Shown piece by piece: positions 26,219-37,733 of a DNA stretch of 64,000 nt. The notes beneath the pieces are model-generated. The model was not told where the DNA came from. It made no database searches and saw only the letters and a list, made by a program, of their open reading frames with translations. This DNA comes from Atherinomorus stipes (Eukaryota > Chordata > Actinopteri > Atheriniformes > Atherinidae), in assembly GCA_023101725.1 (NCBI GenBank), contig JALJCO010007870.1, positions 62,001 to 126,000 on the forward strand, given 5' to 3'. Each line of letters opens with the position of its first letter. The first letter of the stretch is position 1. Position numbers and translations under genes: made by a program.

Positions 26219-26926
26219 ATAGACTGTATATAATTACTGGACGTAGCTTCCGGTCTCTTCTGAATAAAGAAATGTGAAGCCAGTGGGGCGTGTCTTACCG
26301 TCGCCATCTTGCCGTGTCACGTACGTCGTCACTCCAGGAAAATACTAAAATGGGCACAGCGCGGCCGCGGGGCAAATGATTGACAGCTGACGTACTGTGG
26401 GCTAAACGCTAACCGAGCTAACACGAAACTAAGAGGAGCTAACAAAGATTAGCCCCCTAAGCGGCATGGTTAAGGTAAGACATGCTTAGACTTGCAATTC
26501 GCTGACTAAACACCGCCGTTGTGCGACTCTGCAACAAACTGAGACCTTATTAAGAGCAAAGAAGGAGCTAACTAGGAGCCTCCGGTCGGCAGGCGGAGCT
26601 TCCGGTCTGCCGCATGTCAATCATAAGGACACGCCCTTAATTATGTGTAATTTGAAGAATAAATAACATCTAAACGAATGAGTTATAAAAAAATTCACCC
26701 CCCTCACAGTTGACATGAAGGTAAACTTGACCTAATAAACCTAAAATGATTTTTTGAACCAGGCTGTAAACCTGTTTATTTCTGCTGTGAAGTTGGCGTT
26801 TTTAACATGGGAGTCTATGGGGATTTGCTCGCTCTTGGAGCCAGCCCCTAGCGGATGAAGGGAGGATTACACTATTTGCAACAAGGAAGCAAGCTTCACT
26901 GTTCTGAGGCGGAGTTTGCCCCTTGG
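26219..26926. mobile_element. 708 bp non-autonomous element flanked by perfect 8 bp duplication
   Basis: The octamer TTGTAACC occurs directly at both edges (26211-26218 and 26927-26934), as expected for a hAT-type 8 bp target-site duplication. The insert starts ATAGACTGTATATAA and contains a GC-rich, CpG-containing middle (about 26270-26630) typical of a repeat I recall from many percomorph fish genomes. I do not see convincing terminal inverted repeats, so the class is open. It has no coding capacity and lies in the presumed intron of the Harbinger Myb-like pseudogene. Confidence 0.75.
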
Positions 26927-27017
26927 TTGTAACCCTTCACCATTATGGCATGGGTGGGTGTGCGCTCCATCGATTCATGTTTTCTGCATGTGTGACCTCT
27001 TAATCACATTATTTCAG

Positions 27018-27110
27018 ATGCAACCCCAGCAGTACAAGACGATCATGGGAACAAGTAAAGAACAAATACAAAAATATATAATCCAAACGGGCCAGTGACG
27101 AGATTCTATG
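27018..27110 (+). pseudogene. Myb/SANT-like protein of Harbinger element, second pseudo-exon
   Basis: After a splice-acceptor-like TTATTTCAG ending at 27017, the frame reads CNPSSTRRSWEQVKNKYKNI and then hits a stop (TAA), continuing SKRAS. The WEQVKNKYKN core is the third-helix region of the Myb/SANT-like domain found in Harbinger-encoded proteins. Usual versions read TKRTWQQVKxKYKN. Together with the piece at 25959 it reconstructs the order of one small DNA-binding domain. The rest of the gene is not found. It is a relic. Confidence 0.75.
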
Positions 27111-27241
27111 TTGCCACACTCTTTTGTATGAATGGAATTTCATTTAATATTTGTGCAGCCCACAGGAAAAAAGCAGGTATTACAAAGACATGTTTTTGCA
27201 TACGTTTTTAGTGTCCCCAACGGTGTGCATCAAACTACAAA

Positions 27242-27312
27242 GAATGAATGAATGAATGAATGAAGAAGAAGAATGAATGAATGAATGAATGAATGAATGA
27301 ATGAATGAATGA
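27242..27312 (+). repeat. (GAAT)n tetranucleotide microsatellite
   Basis: About 16 tetramer units, interrupted once by three GAA units near 27263-27272. It lies inside the Harbinger-like element and is probably length-variable. Confidence 0.95.
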
Positions 27313-28235
27313 CGTTTTACTGTGTGGGACCATGAGCATAATTTGGCTACAAAAATTAAGCTATTCAGCTACATCAGCACAGCACTTTTTTTTTTTTTTT
27401 TCACTCGAGGTGAGGCGTTGGTCTATATTAAAATTAATCTAATTAGTCTAACATTAATAAAACCTCAGTATGATGCAGAGCATCTGTGGTGTTGTCGGTG
27501 CCCGGCTGCAATGAGGTACATTTGTGATGTACGGCTCTAACAGCTGACAGAAGTAACGGAGTCCAGCAGAGGAAAACCTATATCTTTCATATAAAACATC
27601 ATCTGGCAAATCAAAAAGGTTGCACCATCTCTGAATATTCTTTCTCTTCTAAGAACTCCTCTCACAATCTGCACACCAGTGTCGACAGAATCTTCTAAAA
27701 ATGGACAGGCCATTTTCCAAGAGTGCTGATTGGTCAGGGGGTGGTGCTTTTATACTGTGGGATCTCTTATCCAGAACTTAACCTGGTCCGGACCAGGTTA
27801 GGCATTCAGCATAAGTTACCGGAGAGATAAAACCCAAACAGAAGTGAACCAGCGTCATAGGACAAAAAACCCAGGGTTAACCCTGAAGTTACCTCGATAA
27901 GAGAAAATCTGGCTTCGTTGTACAGGCCCCAGCAGTTAGTAGTCTGTTAGCTATATTTGGTGCACAGGGGGGTCACTTGGGGGACGGGTAAGGGTAAGGA
28001 CAGGAACGAGACTTAAAGGCATCGATTCGTTCTTTCTATACGTTGCAAATTACCAGTTCTTGCCTTTCAGTGTGAATGACAGGGGTTGGTCAGAGTTTTT
28101 AACTGCAGCTCTCACAGAGGTCTGACTTTCTTCCTTTCTTTTTATAGATACGTGATGTCAGGATGGAAGGACCATTTCACCCAGTATAGCAAAAAGTGTC
28201 TCTGAGCAGGATTACCAACTCTGGCTTTAAGTGTG

Positions 28236-29520
28236 ATGGAGGTGGGATGAAAATTAGCAACTCCAAGTCCAGATTGTGGTCCTTTGTTGGAAAAGGGTGG
28301 ATTGTCCTCTCCTGGTTCGGAGTGAGCCGCTGCCTTAGAAAGAAGCAGAAGCTTTGCAGTGTGTTGCAACTTGTATGTTGTATTGGTCTGTTATGGTGAT
28401 GAGAGAGCTGAGTTAAAAGGGAGGCTGACAATTTACTAGTCGATACGTTCCAACCCTCAACCTACAACCACGAGCTGCAAGCAGTGATCAGTAGAATGAA
28501 ATTATGAATACAAGCTGCAGAAATTTCCTCCAAAAGATGGCTGAGCTGACCCTTAGGGATGGGGTGAGGAGAGTCTCAGAGGAGAGCACTGTAGAGCTCC
28601 TCAGAGTATAGTTGCTATGCTTCTGATAGGAGCCATTTGAAATGGTTTGGGCACTTGGGCCACGTCTACACTAGGCCATGTAAGTGCTTAAACACATAAA
28701 TATTTAGCCAATACCCCATCTCAGCCACACTCGCTTATCGTTTAAGGTTCCCGTTCCTGGGTATTTGTTTTTTCACGAGTAAGTGTGCCGTCTAATTCTT
28801 GAATCTCCAGTTCTTGGATTCGTGTAGACTCTGTAGGCGTTTAAGAACTGAGTTCAGTGAGGAAGTGATATCATAAAGAACGCGCTGCGCTACAACCAGC
28901 TTATCAACCGGTGACCACCCAGAGGTAAACAATAGCAAGATGGAGGCAAATCTTTTAGACGTGACTTTGCTGCCCTTTATTTTACATGTGGAGGCGCTTG
29001 TAAAGATCACATAAGATCAGACAGCCATTTTCGTTTACTTTGCTCAACAGGTCGCAGAACAAAAATGAGCTTCTTCTATGTAAGCAGGATGTGCTTCCAG
29101 GTCAGAGGTGACTGTGATGAAATAAATGCACGTCTGCCTTTTTTGGCACATGCCTACCAGGTCGGGGTTGCGCCAGCAGGTGGCGTAGGGAGGGGTTCGT
29201 AAACTATGCATTTTGAGTGTTTTGGACAGGTATAAGATTGGATGGGATTTACCCTGTATAACCTTAGCTGTGTTAGTGTAGAAGTAGCCTTAATCAAGGA
29301 AAGTCTTACAGATGCCAACCAAGACAGGTGTTTCATGCATACCTCACATTTGGAGACTTTGAGGCAGACCCAGGACCTACAGGAGACATTATATCTCTTG
29401 ACTGGCTTGGGAACAACTTGGAGTCCACTTGGAGGTGGAATAAATTGGCAGGAAGATGAAGGATTGAGATTCTCCACTGAAGCTATTTCCCCTTGATGGA
29501 TAGATACATGGATGGATGGG
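28236..29520 (+). mobile_element. RTE/Rex3-like LINE, 5'-truncated 3' part, split by an insertion
   Basis: Translated pieces follow the C-terminal half of a fish non-LTR retrotransposon ORF2: GGMKISNSKS near 28240, RDGVRRVSEESTVELLR near 28555-28610, then after the insertion RPRTYRRHYIS and LAWEQLGVHLEVE near 29370-29430. The element ends in a GGAT-type tail (about 29500-29520), as in Rex3/RTE elements. The reverse-transcriptase core lies upstream in intact copies and is missing here; stops and frame changes are frequent. A 631 bp element sits at 28659-29289. Clade assignment is from memory; LINE identity is firmer. Confidence 0.75.
28659..29289. mobile_element. Inverted-repeat MITE inserted in LINE
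   Basis: The left end reads GCCACGTCTACACTAG. The right end, read on the minus strand, gives GCTACTTCTACACTAAC, a clear imperfect terminal inverted repeat. The LINE sequence is interrupted at the left edge (after GGGCACTTGG) and resumes soon after the right edge. No transposase is encoded. A target-site duplication is not clear, so the superfamily (hAT-like is my guess) is uncertain. The minus-strand 144-residue frame overlapping it has no known motif. Confidence 0.7.
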
Positions 29521-32500
29521 TTCGTGATCAGGATAAAGTAATGAAAACCACATGATATAGCCAATGAGTTCATATGCAACTGACTCAAAGAGACATGGAA
29601 AAACCTCTAATGATGTCCAGTTTATGTGTCACTATATAAGATCCAGCACAATCACAGCATGGAATAACGTATGTCGCAAAACCAAAGATTTAGTACCTGC
29701 TCTGATAAACAGGAATTCCGCTGTTTTTTTTTGTATTTTTGTGGCACCCATTACACCTAAGTAAAGACTTTCAGGAGGATGTCTGGTATGTGTGCCCATG
29801 ACCGTTTATGTGTTTAGCCAATGGGGCGGTACTCGGCAGCCAGAAAAGCATATTTTCATGCGATGAGTTATGACAGTGCCTGTTTTAACACAAGCCATGA
29901 TGTTTTCCTAGCCTAAAACACCATGTAGTTTTTTAATGCCTAACTGTATCCATGTGGAACTTAAAACCCAACTGTAATCAATTACTTTTTAAGACTTAAA
30001 CTTAAACCAAGTAATTGTAACCTTTAAAACAGAGACAAAACAGCAGCTTAAGTGCAAGACAGTAGCTGAATCCTCAAATGACTTTTCAAAGTAAATTTAA
30101 AAGATTAGTGGTTGGGACAAGAGTCAAACTTGCTTGTTTGGCTTAAGAACCGTGAGAACTGCTCCACCATTCAATCCCCTCCGACCTTTAAATCTATGAC
30201 TTTGTCGCCTCTTAAACAGCAAAAAGGGTATTGCGACCATATTGTGTATTGTTGTGAATCAGGGTTGGGCTATCAGCGCTAGCTGTAGTTAAAAAAGGAA
30301 GAAGGGGTCTTTCTAAGAAAAGGAGTGTTAAATAACAGTGAATTTTATAAAGAATTTTGAAGTGTTTTTGTTGTTTAGAGATGAAAAATCTGAATAAACC
30401 ATCTAACACACATCCAGCTACAATGGAACAAAAAAAAATAAAATGGTAAATAACATTTTTCACCCTTCAGCCATCTCACATGCAGATTTTTAATTTGCAT
30501 GACCCCCAAATGGCCTCCAAAGGCTTGATCTTCGACTGAATGAGATGAATGCCTCATGAAAGATGGCCTTTCAGAAGAAGGACTGTCAAACTATCAGCCT
30601 GAAATCTCCTAATGTTTATGCTTTAAGGGGTGTGTCAGGATGAGAGTGCTCCACTGAGATTCTTTGAGAGAAAGGGAGGTACACCCTGCTCTTACAGCCA
30701 GAGTTGAATGTCAAGTGTAGATATGCAGCAGAACAATACACCAACAACACAGTTACTAATGAAAAATGTCCTGCCTGCATCTGGAGGAGAAATGGCCCCA
30801 TAGCTGCTATAATACACCATATTTCCATCCTTTTTTCCAGACTAACCACAAGGTTCACAAATAACTGCATTTTATCAGCAGCTCACTCTCACTTCATACC
30901 ACTATTTTTGGCTTTATGGTAAGAAAGGGTGTTCCCTTGATTATGGTTAGGGAGCGAACAATAACTGGAGTTGAGTTTCCATCTGTGCCCTGTGTGCTTC
31001 AAATACCATATCCGCTGCAGAGAGACGCTTAGACTTTCAATTACGCTCTCAAAGTAGTCCCCAATCGGTCCCCCTGTCACAGGTGGTGGGCAAAAGCTGG
31101 TGTTTCATTTCAGAAACATGTGGGAAAACCTGATTTTGAGATTTTAAATGTTAAATAGTTACAGAACAAGTAATGTCTTTTCTCCACAACTTGTTAACTA
31201 CATATATTAGGACCATAAGATGATGGAAAAATTGTCACATGGCACAACTAAAGAATACAGAGGCTGGAGCCTGATATGTTAAACCTTTGCAAATAGGGAA
31301 AAAGTCTGTTAATGCATTAGTACACACACAGTCAGTGATTACTTAGTTTTTGTCACCTCATGCTTGTCTCTTTTCCCCGGGTGGTCCCATATTGCCTTGG
31401 GGGGTCTTGGGCTACATAATGTTATAAAAGTCCCACCCACCTTCTTCTATCCACATTCATCTGTAATACATGTGTTATTTTGGGGTGGGAGGTGGGCAAC
31501 AAGCCACCAGTGTGGAGCACACATTTCCCAAGGAATAAAAGCAAGAGAGCCAGAAAGACAGCGTTGTGTCTGTTCTCCTGATCCAGGGACTCTGAAGGGG
31601 AAGCCCACACAGCAGGAACAACAGTACAGTACCATGTGATGGGAAAACAACCTCGGGTTGATTTTCATCAGCTATAAGAGCAACACAGGGGAAAAAAGAC
31701 AAATATTGCTGGCTTCCTTTGTGATATGTTCTGCTTGGTGGTCAGGCTGAGTGGTTCGGGGACCCATAGTCCCTCACCACAGCCTGAAGGCAAACATTAA
31801 GGTTTACCTTCAACAGGGGAAAAAAAGAAGATTCCTTTGAGCTGAGATAACACCTTAAAGCCTTGATTTACTTTTAACGGCATGAAAAAATGCGTGAGGA
31901 CTCATGAATGTGACATTAGGGGTCATACGGTCTGCACAGGATCTAGAGGTCTTTTTTGCTGCATGTAAACTGATATTTTGGGAAATTGACTTTGTTTAAC
32001 CTTCTTGCAAAGATTACATGCAAAGATAATAAGATAACAAAATTGATGCTGCTGTTAAATCTGTAAAATAAGCATGAATACACTAGCGGCATAGCTGTGT
32101 GAGAATAGATTACAAAATCCCCTCGCAGCCCCTCTAAAGCTATCATTTGGCAAATCATTGTAATCTCAAATTGCATTTTTCTTCAGTTTGTATAACAAAA
32201 TGTAAAACTCCCACTGTGCTGTGTTTCTAGGCACACATAAATTAAAGGATGAGAAAAGGTAAGAAAGAAGTTTCTTCAGCATTTATGCAGATGAGCAGCA
32301 GGAAGTAAAAAAAAAAACAAAAAAACGAGCTAACAGTCCCAGAAACTGACCCTTAAAATGCAGGCATGCCCTTTGACCCCTTCACTTTCTTCTCAGAGAA
32401 ACACATTTCTGGACACGCACAGAAACACACACACCACTTACCCTCATTAGCAATTAGGATGCATTAGAAATTGGAAATTTAATAGTGGTTGCAGTTTGTC

Positions 32501-33560
32501 AACGGATAGCATTTCCTCAGCCAACCACACAAGCAGTATGATGTCTTATGTCTGCTGGCAACAACAAAAAAAAGAGAGTTTGAAATGGAAATGCTGTTGT
32601 GGTTGGCCTCCACACCCCTCTATCATTTGTCTCAACCAAACCCGCCCAGAAAAAAATCACTTAAATGCAAGAGTATTTTCTATACTTTCTCCCCCTTCCT
32701 CACTCACTTACACTTATACGCTTCTTTTTCGCAAGTGGAAAAGCAGCACGCTCGGTGGAATTCAGTCGCCCACGCAATCTGTCAGGACACTTGATTCCAA
32801 TTAGATATTTTTCTTTGCTTTCTTGTTCTAGCCTGTCTGGGCCTCCTGCTTTTATCCCTCCCTCCCTCTGCCCTCCCCACCAGCTTCCCTCACTGTTGAA
32901 CTCTCCCCTCCTCTCTCCCACTTCCTCGCTCGTGTCCTCATTCTCTCAATCTCTATCACAATGTGTAGTTTTGTGAACCACAGTGCCCCTCTTTGCTTTC
33001 ATGTACTCTTTCTTAGGCACATTTCTCACAGCTCGACATCCTGTGTCCGTTTTTAAACTTTGACACGGTCACATCCAACACATGAGGGCTGTAAAACACT
33101 GGCAAAACTATTATAGCAGGAGAAAACCAAACAGTTTCCATAATGATAAAGCGGGCATTTAGAGGAGGCTTTAGAAGTCTCCAAACTGCTTTTGTTTTGC
33201 TCCCAGGCAGTGGATATTTATTAACCTATAGATGCATTTGATTATAGTCTGAGGTCAGCTCCCTGCTGTGAAGGTCCTCCCACGCATTTAGTAATGATAG
33301 CCTAACCATGAAGCACATACAATACATTTCACCAGAGCACAGTAGCCACATGCAACCCCACATCCAAATTACTGTAATTAAAACATTCCACTATCCTTTA
33401 TGTGTTATTTCTTCATTCATGTGCTGTTGCTTCTTGTCTCAGCTTTCTTTTTGGACAAATCAAATAGAGACCATTAGCTTCATTCAAGATGAGATTTGCA
33501 TGCTGTATTTGGAGTTTTACTGTCTCTCATATTGTTCATGACAGGGCTCAGATGAGTTCT
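29521..33560. other. Noncoding stretch, no gene recognised
   Basis: Short frames only (103 residues or fewer), several mirrored on the opposite strand, for example four overlapping ones at 31.4-31.7 kb and four at 32.5-33.0 kb. The second group comes from a pyrimidine-rich tract at 32685-32950. No transposon or RNA gene was recognised. Confidence 0.5.
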
Positions 33561-36515
33561 TATTACTTCAAGTAACATTTTTGCAGAGGGGATGGTTTTG
33601 CACTGAGAGGCTCCATTTCTCTTTTGTTGCAGGCAGATGTTTTAAGTGCATCGCTTCAGCCTAAATTGCTTCCAAGCGGGGGGGTTCCTCTCTAGCGTCC
33701 AGCCTGTTTCTTCATGACTGAGGCCTCATTTCTTTGCTCTATGCTGCACGGAAGTTTCCAAGGACCAGGCCATTGCATGTGTCAGCAACATTTAGGCTGT
33801 CGCTGGACAGACCTTGAAGATTCTGTGTTACATTTTGCAATTTCTTGGTTAACCACAGTAATAGATTAATGAGAAGATTGGGTATATCTGATATTTTCAG
33901 AGTTGCATCATTGGTGTTTGGCAAGGGGGAAGCTTGCAATTCAATTTGATGTTGAGCTGGCAAGGTAATGCTTGTTATTACGCAATCAACTGATGGCAAG
34001 CTAAACTGATTTTGATTGAGAAAGCTCAGCTGCAGAGTCACCTCTGGTCATCCACCTTCAATTAGTCAAGATTCGGGATAGGATTACGTTACTGATGGGC
34101 CAGCTGAGGTATTGCGCACTAATTAAGACTGATGCTCAAGGGGGAGATTAGCATTGAAAATGCATGAGGATGAGGTAATGCACATTTGTCTATCTTCCAC
34201 CTCCTGCAGAATACAGAGTGCAGGGGCTGCTGTTGAGCAATAACAGCTATAAGGGGCCACAAGTCCTGTGTACCACCTTCAGCTATGAAAACCACTTATT
34301 GCTCACTTGGGGCTGAGCCATTCATCACATGGAGGAGAAGGATGGATGAAAGCATACCCCCTGGTCAAGGAGAGAACACTTTCAGTAAGTCAAAAAATCA
34401 TCAGTTTGCTTCTAAACCCAATGCACATCCACCTCATCCGGAAGATAATATCTAATGTCGTGTCTGGGCTGGATGTAGATAGCAGATGGATATCTATTAT
34501 GTCCTTTCCAGATGAGATGTCAAATTTGCCCACAAATTCAAAACTCTCATTTCCACCGCTGAGCTGCTTGTCTTTGGTGAAATTACATTTCTAAGCATTA
34601 GAAGCATTACAGCATTAAAGATAGTAAATTAACTTTGGGTTAAGAAGGGAATGTTTGGCCATATTAACTTCATAACTGTAATATGCACGCCAAGAAGTGT
34701 AGTGGCTTCCTTTCAGCTTGCTGAAACAAATTTGAATTCATAACAAACTAAAACTCTGAGTGATAAAATAACTGTTTACAACTGAATATAGATGTTCTCC
34801 TGCAGCGTTTATGTAAATAACTGAGGCTAAAGAGGAAATATGAATGTTTTCAAAGCCTTTAAAGTCTTTCGGTATATCAGATGCATCGGCATCACAGACT
34901 ATCAACTATTCTAAACGAAGACCACATGCCTTTAACCAACTGTTAGTTCAAAATTGTTCCAAAAAATTGCCCCGATTCTTGTTTCCATGCACTCAGAAGA
35001 CCTTAGAGGAGATGTTACATTGACAGCTGTGTCATCAGAGAAAGCTGGGACCACACAGAATAATCCTTCATGGCTCTTCAAGGCCAGAGTCAGGCAGGCA
35101 TGAAAGATCTACAACTGGAGGAGAAGCATAGCCTTGCACCCTGCCTTTTGAAAAGCACTCGTTCTCCTTGAGCGTCTCCAGAGTGGGACAGATGCAGCAA
35201 GGCAAGGCGACCTCTCAAGGGTCAAGGATAAACACAGGGACGCCGGAGGGGGTGAGGTGCTGAACTCAGTGGAGCTGTCTGTCATCCGCTGAAGATGTTG
35301 GCACCTTACCAAACACACATATAAACCACAGCATCCACAAAGCAATCACACCTCAACACACACTCGTTCGTCCTCTTTTCATGATGGGACATCTGTAATG
35401 AATATTGAGCTCAGAGGATCCTTGGAAGGATGCAAGGCTCTTACTCCTAACACAGGCTCTGCATGCCAGAGGGAGCCTCTCGCAAGTCTGTATTTCACAA
35501 GATAACCAGTTTTAAAAGCCGTCCCCAGACAAGTGTGCTCTGTAAAGGGTTGAGGGCCATTTTTATGTCTCCCTTACACCGTCTGACAGAGACATAGAAG
35601 GTCAAATATGAAGGAGGGCTTGTTCATGGCTGTTACAGTCACTTGTACGGTTCCCCTTCAGTGCGACAATGCCCACATTATCCATCTCTGTTTTTCTCCC
35701 CCTACAGATGTGCAGCAGGCAGTAATTCTTGATATCCAACACACACAGTGTCAGCATGTTATGGCCCCACTCAAGTGACTGTATAAATTGAGATTATGGA
35801 AGAATTATTCTGGTCTAATTGAATTAAATACACTCGTGTGGCTTTTCAAGGCAGTCAGCCAATCTCTCATCGGCACCAGTCCCAGTCTGATCTAATTCTA
35901 CCAAGTGACTCCTTTTGTCCGTGGTAACACATTTTTATCAGAGGGGACTTAGTCTCATAGGATTGAAATGTCTCTCTCTACTCACATTTCCTGAAACTCT
36001 TGAACCAACAGCTTTAAGGAACTCTTTGGTCTGTTTAGCTCTGTTGGAAAGTCTGAAAAAGACGGGGCTGTTTTTTTTTTTTAGTTATTTGAAGCCTGTG
36101 TGACAAAAAAAGATGTATGTAATGGTTTTTTGATACAATGAAAGGTAAGTCATTCCCTGTCTTGACCGGTTGGCTGCAGAGCACCGTCTGCAGAGTGTAA
36201 TGAGTGGCTGGCAGTTGGTAGGCACAGTGGAAACCTGTTAAAAGGCCAAGTGGATATTCTGAGACATGATGCAGGTTGGTCTCTGGGTGTGTAGAAGATA
36301 CATGTTTATTTTGGACGTGACTGACAGCGAAGCCAGCACAAGATCCAGACTTCAGAGAGCAGTGACATCACGTCAGAATCCTCCTCACCACAGCAGGAGC
36401 CACTAACGAAGGCTTGCCCCTGCTAACATGCCTGATGTTAATACAGTCTTGCACATTCAGAGGGGACCCACCACCCCGCAACAGAGCCTGGTACCTCACC
36501 AGTGGAGAGGGAAGA
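33561..36515. other. Noncoding stretch with possible conserved noncoding DNA
   Basis: No coding frame is convincing. The part around 33750-34260 is compositionally balanced, free of visible repeats and contains several homeodomain-type cores (TAATTA and ATTAGT-like, for example ACTAATTAAGAC near 34118). Such sequence is often found in vertebrate enhancers, but this is only an impression. A pyrimidine tract followed by CAG near 35690-35706 resembles a splice acceptor without a supported exon. Confidence 0.35.
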
Positions 36516-36547
36516 GGTGGTGGTGGTGGTGGTGGGGGGGGGGGGGG
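36516..36547 (+). repeat. (GGT)n repeat running into G14
   Basis: Six GGT units (36516-36533) are directly followed by a run of 14 G. This has strong G-quadruplex potential on the plus strand and is likely length-variable. It gives poly-Gly and poly-Trp in short frames, which are artefacts. Confidence 0.9.
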
Positions 36548-37733
36548 TCAGTGCAGAGTCTGCCCCCTGCTTCATTCCAGTCCCAGAGACCACTTAAAAC
36601 ACATTCCTGCTGCTATTTAACACAACGGCTCAACAGAGCTCAACAGCTGAGGTCTTACAAACCTGGAGAGCAGTTGAACTGTTGGGGTGGGTGCAGCATA
36701 GGGGTTGTGGGATTAAGCTATAACCTTAACCACAGGAAGAAGATGAAATGTGAAACCTTGTAATTTCCCTAGATCTCTTCTTAAGTTGTGTGTTTCTGCA
36801 TTAGTGGGGTTTTTTTTTCCTTTCTTTCTTTAGGTAAACTCTCACCTCTAAGCTTTTTTTTTTTTTTTTTTGCACTATTAGTTACCTCTTCTTAGGACAA
36901 ATGAAGCATCACATAATCAGAAACTGGCAGAACACAGTGAGATACAGGGTGATATATAGTCAGTACAGACTGATCAAAAAGCAAGAAGCCATACCCCCGA
37001 GTAATGATGTCGTCATCCATAAAATTGTAGAGGCAAGCAATCTGTATGGTGGAATAAGACTTTAATGTTGCAATGACAGGTTACATCTTGTCATATCCGG
37101 ATTCCTGTGTACTCAACTTGCAGCCATGTACAGTTTTTCCTATAGAAAATAATCATGACGCACATTGTTAAGTTACCTGCACAGTGAGGCTACTGGTATG
37201 TTTTTGTTTATGTCAGTCTGCACAGATATGCACATGTCTGATAAAAAAAAGATTGCAAAACAATGATGATGGTGAAACCTGGTAAAGAGGCAGAACAAAG
37301 CAAAGGAAGAGCACTGCGAATTTTGGTGTCTGCATTTAAGGATTTGTCTATTGGGTCAGTGGGTAAATGTCAGATGCATTTACCAGCATATATGTCCCTT
37401 CTAATTTTGTTGGATTTGTTGGAGAAAATGTTAAAATACCCAATGGCACAAATTTTTACACTAGAAGTTAGAACTGATGGGAAAAAGGAAATACCAGGCA
37501 CTTTTTATTTGAACTCCACCAAAAGTGTCACAGATTATCTTTAAACCAAGCCCCAAAAAATGATGAAAGTTATCAAAATCACATTGTTTTTTCAAGCTTT
37601 CATTAATCACTGCTTTTCAATCTATCAAACCCAAACTTGGTTAATTAAATTTTGACCTAAATTTAACATACAGCACTGAAAAAAAAAAAAAAAATTTAAA
37701 TTAAAATACATGTATGCAGTTAACCGGCATTAA
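36548..37733. other. Noncoding stretch with homopolymers
   Basis: It contains T runs near 36808-36820 and 36856-36872 and an A run near 37679-37694. The 93-residue frame at 37263-37544 has no known domain and no supporting splice or promoter signals. Nothing else is seen. Confidence 0.5.

Larger units (their letters stand above)
25728..27929 (+). mobile_element. PIF/Harbinger-like DNA transposon relic (2.2 kb)
   Basis: The ends form an inverted repeat. The left reads AGGCCTGTACGACGAAGC followed by TGGATTAAC. The right, read on the minus strand, gives GGGCCTGTACAACGAAGC followed by CAGATTTTC. Outside lie the near-identical hexamers CAGCTG (25722-25727) and CAGCAG (27930-27935). Inside are two pieces of a Myb/SANT-like DNA-binding protein, which Harbinger elements encode beside their nuclease. 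No DDE nuclease gene was found, so this is a non-autonomous or deleted copy. It was later invaded by a 708 bp sequence (26219-26926). The superfamily call rests on the protein pieces and the style of the ends. Confidence 0.75.

Noticed and set aside
27242..27312. Regular repeats that might suggest a CRISPR-like array.
   Set aside because: It is a plain tetranucleotide microsatellite without spacers, in a vertebrate-type genome.
29154..29588. 144-residue minus-strand open frame.
   Set aside because: It spans the junction of a MITE and an antisense LINE fragment, so it is an artefact of nested repeats.
35690..35790. Splice-acceptor-like tract followed by an open stretch (DVQQAVILDIQH...).
   Set aside because: The open stretch is short, stops quickly and has no recognised protein or donor site.
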